From: Brachybacterium muris
GTDB taxonomy: Bacteria; Actinomycetota; Actinomycetes; Actinomycetales; Dermabacteraceae
Assembly: GCF_016907455.1 (NCBI RefSeq)
Contig: NZ_JAFBCB010000001.1
Coordinates: forward strand, 62,001-126,000
Reading direction: 5' to 3'
DNA: 64,000 nucleotides
Positions 8,494 to 17,661 of this stretch are shown here, piece after piece. Both the position numbers and the translations under genes were made by a program. The notes beneath the pieces are model-generated. The model had not been told where the DNA came from. It made no database searches and worked only from the letters and a program-made list of their open reading frames with translations. The first letter of the stretch is position 1; each line of letters starts with the position of its first letter.

Positions 8494-9591
8494 ATGACCA
8501 CACCACACCAGCCCATTTCCCGACGGAGACTGGCCCGCACGGCGGCATGGGCGGTGCCGGCCGCAGCCGTGGCAGTCTCCGCCCCCGCTGTCGCCGCCTC
8601 GCCCTTCCAATGCCCGTCGCGGACGTTCACGGCCACGAGCCCCCGCTCCGGGTCGGATCCGACCACCGGGACCTGGACGGTCCCCGCCGGGGTGACGCGG
8701 ATCTGTGTGACCGTGGTCGGCGGCGGGGGTGGAGGCGCCGCCAACGGCAGTACTGGAGGCGCCGGGACCCGTATCACCGGTGACCTGGCGGTGACACCGG
8801 GCACGGTCCTGTCCTGGACGGTCGGCGCAGGAGGGGTGCGACCGACGACCACGGGCGTTCGCGTGCCCCCGAACGCAACCGGCGGTGGAGGATATGGCAA
8901 GGGCGGCGACGTGATCTTCAGTGCGGTGTCCGCCGGGGAGGCGACCAACAACAACGTGAGTGGATCAGGGGGTGGGTCCTCGGCCATCGTGATCGGCACG
9001 GAGGTGCTGGTCGTGGCAGGGGGCGGCGGTGGCGGTGGGGGCTCGGCGCTGACCTCGTCCGGGTACCCGCAGTTCAGCGGTGCCGTGGCGGTCGGCGGTT
9101 CGGCCGGAGCGAATGGCGGAGGATCGGCGACGTCGCACCCGAACGTGCCGAGCACCACGGCCACGACCAACGGGGGACGCGGCGGACCCGGCGGATCCGG
9201 CGGGCCCGCCGGCACAGGCGGACCCGCCGGGACCACGTCCGTCGGCCCTTCCCAGACGCAGCTCAGCGCCGTGCGCACGGCGGGTGCAGCCGGTACGGCG
9301 GGCGTCACGGGGAACGGTGCGAACGGTGTCCAGACGGCTTCAGCCACCACGTCGCACGTCTCCGCCGGAGGCGGAGGTGGTTACGGAGGCGGCGGGAGCG
9401 GAAGCTGCACGACCCTGCGAGTGCGGGACAACGCTTCCACAGGGACCGCATCGATCTCCTTCGGCGGCGCCGGTGGAGCAGGGGGCAGCTATCGTAGCTC
9501 CCGGTTGAACAACAGCACTGTCTCCTCGGCCGCCAACGGCGCGGCGGCGGCGGGCACCCGTAGCCCGGGCTCCATCACCATCAACTTCTGA
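8494..9591 (+). CDS. Exported glycine-rich protein with twin-arginine-like signal
   Basis: 365 residues. The N-terminus MTTPHQPISRRRLARTAAW has an SRRRLA twin-arginine-like motif, then a hydrophobic core and AxA-type cleavage (PAVAAS). The mature part starts with a beta segment (SGSDPTTGTWTVPAGVTRICV) similar to glycine-rich domains of surface proteins, followed by long GGGG tracts, GPGGSGGPAGTGGPAG repeats and a second Gly-rich stretch. Two or three cysteines could pair outside the cell. No enzyme motif; probably a cell-surface or matrix protein. A TATACT -10-like box at about 8427 lies upstream. A perfect 14-bp hairpin follows the gene. Its signal is a close relative of that of the pseudogene at 5433. 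Confidence 0.75.
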   Translation: MTTPHQPISRRRLARTAAWAVPAAAVAVSAPAVAASPFQCPSRTFTATSPRSGSDPTTGTWTVPAGVTRICVTVVGGGGGGAANGSTGGAGTRITGDLAVTPGTVLSWTVGAGGVRPTTTGVRVPPNATGGGGYGKGGDVIFSAVSAGEATNNNVSGSGGGSSAIVIGTEVLVVAGGGGGGGGSALTSSGYPQFSGAVAVGGSAGANGGGSATSHPNVPSTTATTNGGRGGPGGSGGPAGTGGPAGTTSVGPSQTQLSAVRTAGAAGTAGVTGNGANGVQTASATTSHVSAGGGGGYGGGGSGSCTTLRVRDNASTGTASISFGGAGGAGGSYRSSRLNNSTVSSAANGAAAAGTRSPGSITINF

Positions 9592-9645
9592 ACCGCCGGC
9601 ACGGCGAACCGCCCGTCGGTCGCAGACTGCTGACGCTCCTTCCCT

Positions 9646-9680
9646 GAAGCGCCGTCTCCTGTCGCTGGAGACGGCGCTTC
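9646..9680 (+). terminator. Intrinsic terminator hairpin after glycine-rich gene
   Basis: Perfect 14-bp inverted repeat GAAGCGCCGTCTCC / GGAGACGGCGCTTC with a 7-base loop, 55 bases after the stop. No run of T follows. The remaining sequence to 9939 holds only the upstream region of the next gene. Confidence 0.75.
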
Positions 9681-9939
9681 GTGCTGTCCGGGCGCTGATC
9701 GGACTGCCGGTGCGGCTTGCATGACTACGCAGGCCGCAGCGCTGCCCCCTTGCGCCCGGCTCATGGTCGCCGCTCTCCGGCCGTCGGTCAGCCGGCGGCT
9801 ACTTGCCGGGAATCTGTGGACCGGCTTCACAAGGATCAGAACCTGACGGATGGTACGAAACGGCACGAGGCGGGCAAATCGGACATCGACGGTGACGTCG
9901 CAGGTCCGAGAGGTTCGCACCATCGGAAGAGGGGGAGTC

Positions 9940-10963
9940 GTGTCAATCATCTCTCTGCATGCCGTCCTGTGGCCCGCAGCATCCAGTCCGCGACGGATCA
10001 GCGAGGACGGGCAGCCCATCCGCGATGCCGGCCCCGACACCCTCTACGACCGGGACCTCCATCCCGCGCCGGTGCCGTTCATCCTCATCGACGCGCTGAT
10101 GTGGTTCATCGGACTCTGGGCGGCCTCCGCGCTGAGACTCGAAGCCCTCGCCCTCTCCTTCGACCTGTCCCTCGACGGGGCCGGGACGCCGCTGCTCGGA
10201 CTGCTGGTGCTCACCGCGATCGCCGTCGCCGTCTACACCCTGCTGGGCCGCGCGGTGCGTCTGCACCAGGGCCGTCACCTCGTGGGCAGCTTCGACGAGA
10301 TGGCGCCGCTGGCCGGCGTCGTCCTCGCCACCGCCTTCGTGGTCACCGCCACCAACGCGGTGTGGCCGGAGCAGATGCTGCCGATGACCGCGCCGGTCAT
10401 CGCCGCCCCGATGGTGATCCTCGCCGCCGCGACCGTGCGCTACCTGGTGCGCCTGCTCGCCGCACGCACCCTCCGCGTCCTGCGCGAGGCGCAGGCCGAG
10501 CCCTCCCGCGCACTGATCGTCGGCGCCGGCGACATCGGCCGTGCGCTCGCCGACTCGATGCTGCGCGACCCCTCCTCCGCGTGGAAGCCCGTCGGGTTCC
10601 TCGATGACGACCTGCGCAAGCGCCACCTCCGCCACGCCGGGGTGAGCGTCGCCGGGACCACCGACCAGCTGCGCCCCGCCATCGAGCGCACGGGTGCGGA
10701 CGTCCTCGGCATCGCCACCACCCACATCTCCGCCGACACCATGGGCACGCTCACCGCCGTGGCCAAGGAACTCGAGCTCCCGTCGAAGATCGTCCCGCCG
10801 CTGAACGAGATGATCGACGGGGTCCACCACACCGACCTTCGCGAGATCCAGCCGGCCGGCCTCCTCGGCCGCCGCCCGGTCGACACCGACCTGAGCACCA
10901 TCAACGAGCTCCTGCGCGGGAAGACGGTGCTGGTCACCGACGCCGGCGGCCCCATCGGCTCGG
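9940..10963 (+). pseudogene. CapD/PglF-type nucleotide-sugar 4,6-dehydratase, truncated by IS3
   Basis: GTG at 9940 is chosen for the AGAGGGGGAG sequence just upstream. The N-terminal half has about four membrane segments (residues 40-170), then a Rossmann-like domain beginning RALIVGAGDIGRALAD, and the start of the SDR catalytic domain, KTVLVTDAGGPIGS, where the frame enters the IS3 left end. Full-length family members continue for another 250-300 residues, so the catalytic domain is gone. The glycine motif also reads TDAGG where TGAGG is expected, a change at a cofactor-contacting glycine. This family makes UDP-sugars for capsule, O-antigen or glycoprotein synthesis. Confidence 0.85.
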
Positions 10964-11789
10964 TGAATCGGCCCAGGTTTGATGCCGCTGCTGTTTGAGT
11001 CCGGAAGGATGGACAGGCAGCCGTGGAAGATCGATTCCCAGCTGCGCGTGAGGTGCGTGCGGCTTGTCAGGGAACACCAGCAGGAGTACCCCACTCTGAC
11101 CGCCGCAGTCACCGCGGTCGCTCGGCGAGAAGGCGTCTCGCGGGCGTCAGAACGGCGCTGGCTCGCGCAGGCCGAGGTCGACGACGGAACCCGCCCCGGG
11201 ATCACGAGCGAGGAGTCCGCCGAGCTCAAACGACTGAAGGCCGAGAACCGACGGCTGCGCGAGGACAACGAGATTCTTCGCCGGGCTTCAATTTTCTTCG
11301 CGGGGGAGCTCGTCCCGCGCAAGCGGGAGGTGCCCCCACCCCGCAACCGCTGATCCTGGCGTTCATCGACGAGATGAGAGCCGAGGGCTATGCAGTCGAG
11401 CCGATCCTTCGCGTCCTGAGCCAGCCCAGCAGGGCCTTGCGATCGCTGCACGGACCTACCGGGCCTGGAAGCGCCCGGCCCGCATCGCTGAGCGCACCGT
11501 CGCAGGCGCCCTGGTCGAGGACAAAATCCGCGACCTCGCCTGGACGGCCGATCAGGTCACCGGGCAGATCCAGATGACGCCGGAGGGCCTGTATGGGCGG
11601 CGGAAGTGGGGCGCCCTGCTCTGTCGCCAGGAGGGCCTGGCCGGCACTTCTCGCGGGGCGGTGGACCGTGCGATGCGGGCCCTCGGGCTCGAGGGGGTGC
11701 GGCGCGTCAAGAAGCTCCGCACGACGATTTCCGACCCGGACGGGAAACGAGCCGGCGACCTGCTGAATCGCGACTTCACCGCATCCGCT
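10964..11789 (+). mobile_element. IS3-family element, right-truncated copy
   Basis: Starts with the same left end as the copy at 5841. Contains a readable orfA and the first part of orfB (ILAFIDEMRAEGYAVEPILRVLS, MTPEGLYGRRKWGALL, RVKKLRTTISDPDG), ending at about 11789 in the segment DLLNRDFTAS, well before the DDE domain. A 6-bp duplication (CCCAGC) near 11425 disrupts the early orfB frame. About 20 bp later an IS481-type left end begins, so the truncation is tied to that second element. Confidence 0.8.
11009..11353 (+). CDS. IS3 transposase OrfA
   Basis: 114 residues from MDRQPWKIDSQLRVRCVRLV. Helix-turn-helix at VARREGVSRASERRWLA and a leucine-zipper-like heptad segment (LKRLKAENRRLREDNEILRR) ending ASIFFAGELVPRKR, as in IS3-group OrfA proteins. 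The ATG at 11009 aligns with the position of the nonsense-mutated start in the copy at 5886. It is intact as a reading frame but its orfB partner is truncated, so it cannot support transposition in cis. Confidence 0.8.
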   Translation: MDRQPWKIDSQLRVRCVRLVREHQQEYPTLTAAVTAVARREGVSRASERRWLAQAEVDDGTRPGITSEESAELKRLKAENRRLREDNEILRRASIFFAGELVPRKREVPPPRNR

Positions 11790-12455
11790 CGGGACTGATG
11801 CGCAATCAGGTGTCAGCTGGGGTTAGGTGTTGCGGGTCATGACGTTGTAGTCACCGTGCGGGGATGAAGGAACGGGTCCCTGACCGGCACGATGGGTGGT
11901 GCTGAAGCCATTCATCTGCTGGAAGAGACCCGTTCCATGGCCCACCGTAATGCCCCGCTGACCGTCCTTGGAAGTCAGCGAGCTGTCACCGAGGTGCTCG
12001 AGCGCGGACGCCCGATCGCTCACGTCGCGGCCGAGTTCCACATCGCTCGGGCCACTTTGTCGAAGTGGGTAGCCCGCTACCGTGACCGCGGCAGCGCCGG
12101 CCTCGTGGACCACTCCAGTGCCCCCCGCCGAGCGGCCGTCACGGTTGCCTGCGTGGGTGGTGGAGTTGATCGAGCACGGGTGACGGACCAATAAGTGGTC
12201 CGCGCACAGGATTACTCGTGAGCTTGCCGACGCCCGGGGTTTCCGGTGCTGCGTGCGCACGGTGACGCGCTGGCTGGACCGCCTGGGCCTGAGTGAATAT
12301 TCGCCTCGCTGGGGTCCGCTGATCGAGGGTTCGGGTGCCACGTCGCTGCCGTAGCGGTGGCGTCGTTCGGGACCACCAGTGGTGTCGTTGGGGCCGCTCT
12401 GTCTACGCTCCTTCCGCCGTGTGTATAGGGCACGCGGCGGAAGGAGCAATCTGGA

Positions 12456-14018
12456 ATGGTACGGAAGATCAGGGCGAAGCTGGTGCTCCAGCTGCGCGCA
12501 GAAGGTCTGTCGGGGCGAGCGATTTCGTCCTCGCAGGGCATGTCCCGCAAGTCCGTGAGGGCGGTGTTCGAGGCCGCTGACGCTGCAGGGATCGGGTGGG
12601 GCGATATCGCGGACGTCGCCGATGAGCAGGTGTATGCCCGGTTGTTCCCGGGCCGGGGCGAGCACGAGAGCGTGTTCGCACAGCCGGACTGGGAACAGGT
12701 CCATCGAGAGATGGCCAGGGTCGGCGTGACGCTGAAGCTGTTGCACGGCGAGTACTTCGACGCGACCACGGCGGCTGGGGATCCGGCGATGGGGTATGAC
12801 CGGTTTTGCCGCACCTACCAGCACCACGTCATGGTCACCGGTGCCGCTTCGAGAGTCGGTCACAAGGCCGGCCAGAGCGTGGAGGTCGACTGGTCCGGCC
12901 CCACGATGGAGCTGGCCGATCCGGTCACCGGCGAGGTCTCGAAGGTGTTCTTGTTCGTTGCCTGCCTGCCTTTTTCTCGTTACGCGTTCTGCTTCCCGGC
13001 GCTGGATATGCGCCAGGAGTCCTGGCTGCGAGCGCACGTAGCGATGTTCGAGGCGCTGGGCGGGACGGTCCCGAGGATCGTTCCGGACAACCTCAAGACC
13101 GGTGTGGTGAAGCACCCCCGCGAGGGCGAGATCGTCCTGAACGATGCGTATCGCGAGATGGCAGCGCATTACTCGGCGGCGGTGCTCCCGGGGAGGGTGC
13201 GGAAACCGAAAGACAAGGCGAGCGTGGAGAACACCGTCGCGCACGTCGCGACCTGGGTCATCGCCGGGCTGCGGGATCAGCGATTCACGTCCCTGCCCGA
13301 ACTTGCAGCCGCCATCGGGCAGCGGATGGAGGCCTATAACGCGGAGCCGTTCCAGAAGCGGCCCGGATCCCGCGCCAGCGTGTTCGACGCGGAGGAGCGG
13401 CCGCTGCTGACGCCGCTGCCGGCGGTGCCCTACGAGATCTCGACATGGCACTACGGACGACGAGTGGGCAGGAACGGGCACGTCACGTTCGCGCGGAACT
13501 TCTACTCCGCGCCGTTCGCGCACATCGGCGCGAAGGTCGATCTGCGCATCACGGCCCGGACGCTGGAGATCTATCAGGGCAGCCAGCGACTGACCAGTCA
13601 CCTGCTGCTCCCGGAGACCGCGAGCAATGAGTACCGCACCAACGACGCGGACCTACCTGCGGGCGAGCGTTTCCAGGCCTGGGACGCGCAGAGGGTGCGG
13701 GCGTGGGCAGATCGGGTCGGGCCGGCCACGGTGATCGTGATCCAGCGGATCTTCGAGTCCGTGCCGATCGTGGAACAGGGCCTGGATCCCGCGTTGGCGG
13801 TGCTACGGCTCTCTCGCCGCTTCTCCGTAGATCGGGTCGAGGCGGCCTGCGCACTCGCGCTGACGGGACGGGTCCGTTCACCGCGCTATGCGCATCTGCA
13901 CCCGATCTTGGCCACCGGGCAGGACAAGGTCGCCGCCCTGCGTCCACCCCGCGAGGAACCCGCGGAAGACGGCGGATACGTCCGTGGCGCCGACTACTAC
14001 GCCGGAGGTGTCCGGTGA
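12456..14018 (+). CDS. istA: IS21 transposase IstA
   Basis: 520 residues, normal for IstA. An N-terminal helix-turn-helix (LRAEGLSGRAISSSQGMSRK) is followed by the DDE integrase core: VEVDWSGPTM (Asp), RIVPDNLKT (Asp) and KDKASVENTV (Glu). Catalyses strand transfer of the element, needing the IstB ATPase. An AAGGAG ribosome-binding site lies about 10 bases before the ATG. The stop overlaps the istB GTG. Confidence 0.95.
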   Translation: MVRKIRAKLVLQLRAEGLSGRAISSSQGMSRKSVRAVFEAADAAGIGWGDIADVADEQVYARLFPGRGEHESVFAQPDWEQVHREMARVGVTLKLLHGEYFDATTAAGDPAMGYDRFCRTYQHHVMVTGAASRVGHKAGQSVEVDWSGPTMELADPVTGEVSKVFLFVACLPFSRYAFCFPALDMRQESWLRAHVAMFEALGGTVPRIVPDNLKTGVVKHPREGEIVLNDAYREMAAHYSAAVLPGRVRKPKDKASVENTVAHVATWVIAGLRDQRFTSLPELAAAIGQRMEAYNAEPFQKRPGSRASVFDAEERPLLTPLPAVPYEISTWHYGRRVGRNGHVTFARNFYSAPFAHIGAKVDLRITARTLEIYQGSQRLTSHLLLPETASNEYRTNDADLPAGERFQAWDAQRVRAWADRVGPATVIVIQRIFESVPIVEQGLDPALAVLRLSRRFSVDRVEAACALALTGRVRSPRYAHLHPILATGQDKVAALRPPREEPAEDGGYVRGADYYAGGVR

Positions 14019-14761
14019 GCGTGATCGATAACGACACGAAGCGGAAGCTGCGCGAGATGGGCGCGACCGCGCTGCTGGACGCGATCGATGCCCAGGATGA
14101 GGCTCACGTGCTGGGGATGTCGTTCCAGGAACGGCTCCAGCTGATCGTGGACGAGGCGCATTCCATCTTCAATCATGGAAAGGTCGAGGGTCTGATCCGC
14201 CGGGCGGGGCTGCGTTATCCCGGAGCGGACCTGCGGCGGCTGGATCTGGTCGAGGAACGGGGACTGAACCGGAACGTGATCGCGCAACTGGCAACCTGCT
14301 CCTTCATCCAGCGGCAACAGAACGTGGTCTTCCAGGGCTTCACCGGCTCAGGGAAGTCCTACCTCGGCTGCGCGCTGGCGAAGCAGGCCTGCCAGCACCG
14401 GCTCCGAGCCCACTACATCCGAATGCCCGACCTCGAAGAGGCCTGGGCCCTGGCAAAGGACAAGCCGCAGGGCCAGACGAAGTTCCTGCGGAAGTACTCC
14501 ACGTTCTCGCTGCTGGTGATCGACGAGTGGCTGCTGGACCATCCTGACGAGGGAATGCGTTCGATGCTGCTGGAACTGCTCGAGCGCCGCTATGACACCG
14601 GCTCGACCGTGTTCTGCACCCAGTACCCGAAGAAGGACTGGCACGCCCGGCTCGGTGGAGCAGTCCACGCCGATGCGATCATGGACCGCATCGTGCACAA
14701 CACAATCTGGATCGACACCGGCGACAGGAACATGCGAGAACACACCGCACTGCCCCAGTGA
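14015..14761 (+). CDS. istB: IS21 helper ATPase IstB
   Basis: 248 residues from GTG (GTGA overlap with istA). Walker A GFTGSGKS, Walker B SLLVIDEWLL and the family ending IVHNTIWIDTGD. A DnaC-like AAA+ ATPase that guides target choice and activates IstA. Complete. Confidence 0.95.
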   Translation: MSVIDNDTKRKLREMGATALLDAIDAQDEAHVLGMSFQERLQLIVDEAHSIFNHGKVEGLIRRAGLRYPGADLRRLDLVEERGLNRNVIAQLATCSFIQRQQNVVFQGFTGSGKSYLGCALAKQACQHRLRAHYIRMPDLEEAWALAKDKPQGQTKFLRKYSTFSLLVIDEWLLDHPDEGMRSMLLELLERRYDTGSTVFCTQYPKKDWHARLGGAVHADAIMDRIVHNTIWIDTGDRNMREHTALPQ

Positions 14762-15295
14762 CCCGATGCCGGCGGGAGCCAGTGGTCCCCACCGCGGCGG
14801 CTACTGGCCCCCGTCGGCACGATCGGCGGTCCCCAAGAGCAAGATTCGGTGGCTCCCACGACTACGAATACTCACCTGAGCCGGATCCGGGACATCAGCC
14901 CCGACGGGGAGGACCTCCGCAAGCCCGGGAAGATCATGGCCCGCTACCCGGGTCACATGGTCCACATGGACGTGAAGAAGGTCGGGAAGATCCCCGATGG
15001 CGGCGGCTGGTGGGCCCATGGCCGCGGCAGCGAGAAGGCCCTGGCCAGCAGGCGTGCCCACAAGCAGAAGGTCGGCTACACCTACCTCCACTCCATGCAG
15101 GACGGGTTCTCCCGCCTGGCCTATACCGAGGCTCTGGAGGACGAGAAAGCCGCCACGACCATCGGGTTCTTCCACCGCGCCCGAGTGTTCTTCGCAGCTC
15201 ACGGCATCACCAGCATCACTCGGCTGGTCACGGACAACGGCGCGAACTACACCGCGAAGGCGTTCTGGGCCTGCCCGCAAGTCGTTGACAGTTGA

Positions 15296-16201
15296 TCAAG
15301 CTGCTTGAGCCTGATCTGCGTGTACTTCGGTCTCGGCCTGGTCGCGCTTGATGGCATTCTCGAACGCGACCGGGCTGGTGTAGTCGAGGCTGGAGTGCAG
15401 CCGGCGACGGTTGAAGACGATCTCGATCCAGCGAGCGACCTCGCGACGCGCTTCGGCCCGGGTCGGCCAAGAGCGCCGGTCGTAGAACTCAGTCTTCAGC
15501 GTGGCCCAGAACGACTCGGCCATCGCGTTGTCCCAGCACACCCCGGTCCGTCCCATGGACTGGCGGATCCCCAGCTCCTCGCAGGTCTCGAACAGGGTCT
15601 TTGACGTGTACTGGGTGCCGCGATCAGCATGAAACACAAGGTCATCTGGGACATCCCTGCGCAGGGTTCGTGCCATCCGCAGCGCGCGGTCGACGAGACC
15701 GGCGTCCTGACACTCGTCCATCGCCCAGCCCAGCACGCGCCGGGAGTGCCCGTCACGGACCGCGGCGAGGTAGAGCCAGCCCTCGCCGGTTCGCAGATAC
15801 GTGATGTCGCTGATCCAGATGGCATCGAGGCGTCCCTGGTCCCATTGCCGCTGGGCGTGATCCGCGAAGCCTCGGGCGGCGGGATCTTGGATCGTCGTCA
15901 CCGGGGTGAACATGCTCGGGCTGATGCCCTCCAGTCCCTGACGACGCATGGACGCGGCGACCGTCTTCCGGTCGACCACCACGCCCTTGGCGGCGAGCTC
16001 ACGGGTGATCCGCGGGGCCCCGTAGACATCGTCGGAGGCCCGGAACTGCTCGCGCACGGCCTGATCGATCACCGTCCGCCGCTGAGCCCTCGACCCGGGG
16101 CCATGCTGGCGACGGCGCTGCCAGGCGTAGTAGCCCTGCCGAGTCACACCCAGAAGCCGCGCCATGCGGGTGATCTCGAAGTTCGCCTTCTCCGCGTCCA
16201 T
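15296..16201 (-). CDS. IS3 transposase OrfB (DDE)
   Basis: 301 residues. The three catalytic residues are visible in DAIWISDITYL, VFHADRGTQYTS and NAMAESFWATLK, with the usual HTH_21-like N-terminus (ARLLGVTRQGYYAWQRRR). The ATG overlaps the OrfA stop as TGATG. OrfA also contains a GGAAAAGC slippage-like site, so an OrfAB fusion by -1 frameshift is possible, as is usual for IS3 elements. Confidence 0.92.
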   Translation of the reverse strand: MDAEKANFEITRMARLLGVTRQGYYAWQRRRQHGPGSRAQRRTVIDQAVREQFRASDDVYGAPRITRELAAKGVVVDRKTVAASMRRQGLEGISPSMFTPVTTIQDPAARGFADHAQRQWDQGRLDAIWISDITYLRTGEGWLYLAAVRDGHSRRVLGWAMDECQDAGLVDRALRMARTLRRDVPDDLVFHADRGTQYTSKTLFETCEELGIRQSMGRTGVCWDNAMAESFWATLKTEFYDRRSWPTRAEARREVARWIEIVFNRRRLHSSLDYTSPVAFENAIKRDQAETEVHADQAQAA

Positions 16202-16515
16202 CAGCTCGAACCGTTCCGCCGAGGTGGCTTCGACGCGAAGAAGGCGGCTGCTTTTCCCAGGAACTCATTGTCCGTCTCCAGCTCATGGACCCGCCGCCGC
16301 AGACGCTTCAACTCTTCCCGCTCGTCGGCCGCCAACGGCACTTCCGGGCCCGGAGCCGGGCCCCGGCGCTCGCGTTCTTGCTGGACCCAGCGACCCAGCA
16401 ACTGCGCACCCACGTCGATCTCCTCAGCCACATGCGCGATCGGCCGGTCCGTATCCAGCACCAGAGCTGCTGCCTCTCGGCGGTACTCCGGCGTGTACCT
16501 CTTCCGCTTGCTCAT
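16201..16515 (-). CDS. IS3 transposase OrfA
   Basis: 104 residues from MSKRKRYTPEYRREAAALVL; an in-frame ATG 27 bases further upstream is less likely because the conserved family start is MSKRKRYTPEYR. Helix-turn-helix PIAHVAEEIDVGAQLLGRWV, then a leucine-rich coiled coil (LKRLRRRVHELETDNEFLGKAAAFFA). Binds the element ends and pairs with OrfB. Confidence 0.88.
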   Translation of the reverse strand: MSKRKRYTPEYRREAAALVLDTDRPIAHVAEEIDVGAQLLGRWVQQERERRGPAPGPEVPLAADEREELKRLRRRVHELETDNEFLGKAAAFFASKPPRRNGSS

Positions 16516-16981
16516 GACGACAACCATCCCGCAGGCCAGCACGACCCGCTATCTCAGGCGTCAACATCAGGAGGGTAAGCCCAGTTCAACCGTTCGACCA
16601 GCGCGTTCATCGGCCGGCACCAGCGCACCCGGGCCTACACGCCCCGGCACAACGGGAAGATCGAACGCTACCAGCGGCTGATGAGCGACGAGTGCCTCTA
16701 CACCCGCCGCTACAAATCCGAGAACCAGCGCCGCGAAGCGATCAGAGTCTGGAACCACCACTACAACAACCATCGGCCCCACACCGCCTGCGGCGATCAG
16801 CCCCCGGCCTCACGCCTCCACACCGGCGTCGACAACGTCATGACCAACTACATCTAGCCGCCCTATTCGGGCATTAAGAAGGCCCTGCTCATCCGGCTGT
16901 CCCGCTGAGCCGGGCTGGTTCGATCACTGCGCCTCTGTGCTGGCCAACGCGCGTCTGGGACCCACGCTGGTGTGCTGGCCC

Positions 16982-17551
16982 TCAGGTGTCACCCGTGCCC
17001 AGCCACCGGCTGAGCTCTGCGACGTGCCCCGCGATCACGTCGGCCGATCGGCGCGCCACCTCGGGGGAGCGGCCGTAGGGATCCAGCACGTCGGCGGCCG
17101 AAAGCTGCGCACCCGACCGCGCCCAGGCGCGGATCCCGGCCCGATGCGCTCCTGCGCCCACGCCGGGGGGTGAGTCCGCTGACGCGCCGGAGTCAGCCAG
17201 CGCACCCGTGGAGGTGAGCATCACCGTGCGCAGCCCTACCGCGGGCCATTCCTCGATGATCCACGCCCGCTGCCGCTTGCTCATCGTCACGATCAGATCG
17301 GCACGCACCGCGGCAGCCTGATCCAGCTGCGCCCCGGCCAGCCCGTCGGGCGAGAGGCCGAACCGTGCGAACTCCGGCAGCATCTCGGCGGCCACCGGCG
17401 CTCCTACCAGCGCCATCGTCCCCCTGGAGCGCACCTCGACTCCCACCACGTCGCTCCCTGCAAGTCGGCGTCTCAGCAGTGCTTCGGCGAACGGTGACCG
17501 GCACACGTTGCCGGTGCACACCATGAGGATCGAGAAGGGCAAGGAGGCCAT
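16982..17551 (-). CDS. Low-molecular-weight protein tyrosine phosphatase
   Basis: 189 residues from the ATG at 17551. The P-loop CTGNVCRS (Cys12, Arg18) and the general-acid motif VLDPYGRS near residue 165 are both present. A CATACT -10-like box ends five bases before this ATG, supporting it over the TTG at 17587. In capsule and exopolysaccharide loci such phosphatases (Wzb type) dephosphorylate the chain-length tyrosine kinase; no such kinase gene is in view, but the truncated CapD-type gene and manA suggest the locus was once of this sort. The 16861-16981 gap shows no gene. Confidence 0.88.
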   Translation of the reverse strand: MASLPFSILMVCTGNVCRSPFAEALLRRRLAGSDVVGVEVRSRGTMALVGAPVAAEMLPEFARFGLSPDGLAGAQLDQAAAVRADLIVTMSKRQRAWIIEEWPAVGLRTVMLTSTGALADSGASADSPPGVGAGAHRAGIRAWARSGAQLSAADVLDPYGRSPEVARRSADVIAGHVAELSRWLGTGDT

Positions 17552-17649
17552 GCTCGAGTATGACGGCGATCGGTCCGTGCGGCGCAACCGGCGGCTCGGC
17601 CCGCTTCACCTCGCGCGCCCCCGCACACGCTTAGTCGGCGCCCGGGGCA

Positions 17650-17655
17650 TATCCT
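17650..17655 (+). promoter_or_regulatory. -10 box for leaderless MFS mRNA
   Basis: TATCCT ends six bases before the GTG at 17662; no Shine-Dalgarno sequence is present. Confidence 0.55.
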
Positions 17656-17661
17656 GCACAG

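Larger units (their letters stand above)
12294..14874 (+). mobile_element. IS21-family element, copy 1
   Basis: 2581 bp, from TGAATATTCGCCTCGCTGGG to a right end that reads inward TGAGTATTCGTAGTCGTGGG. A 6-bp direct repeat CCTGAG flanks it (12288-12293 and 14875-14880). Carries istA and istB with a GTGA overlap. The end coordinates are fixed by comparison with copy 2 at 61062-63642 (constant offset of 48768). It sits inside the IS481-type transposase gene. Confidence 0.95.
15280..16569 (-). mobile_element. IS3-family element (second type), apparently complete
   Basis: About 1290 bp, both ORFs intact on the minus strand. The right end read inward starts TGATGTTGACGCCTGAG; the left end has GTTGACAGTTGATCAAGC at 15284, giving a matching but imperfect inverted repeat, so the left boundary (15280) is inferred by alignment. 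I could not find a 3-4 bp target duplication. It interrupts the IS481-type transposase between its second Asp and its Glu motif. It is a different IS3 group from the copies at 5841 and 10964. Confidence 0.75.
11937..16858 (+). pseudogene. IS481-type transposase, split in three and frameshifted
   Basis: Starts MAHRNAPLTVLGSQRAVTEV with a helix-turn-helix (PIAHVAAEFHIARATLSKWV). A frameshift near 12125-12135 and an in-frame TGA (after ELIEHG) break the frame before the IS21 insertion site. The piece from 14875 carries HMDVKKVG and LVTDNGANYT (two catalytic Asp), and the last piece from about 16581 carries RHNGKIERYQRLM (catalytic Glu) and ends MTNYI. All family hallmarks are present but no functional protein can be made. 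Confidence 0.85.
11811..16860 (+). mobile_element. IS481-type element interrupted by IS21 and IS3 elements
   Basis: A single IS481-like element lies in three pieces: 11811-12293, 14875-15279 and 16570-about 16860. The reading frame continues across the IS21 insertion (RLGL / SRIRD). The ends share an inverted repeat around GGTCATGACGTTGT (left 11836-11849; right read inward from about 16852). Exact outer boundaries are uncertain by about 10 bp, and I could not identify a target duplication. Taken with the flanking truncated IS3 copy, this is a nested insertion hot spot. Confidence 0.7.

Noticed and set aside
15228..15470. Separate small gene on the minus strand at the IS3 left end
   Set aside because: Shadow of OrfB in another frame.
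16861..16981. C-terminal scrap of another polysaccharide gene (KKALLIRLSR)
   Set aside because: Too short to assign and could be part of the IS481 end.
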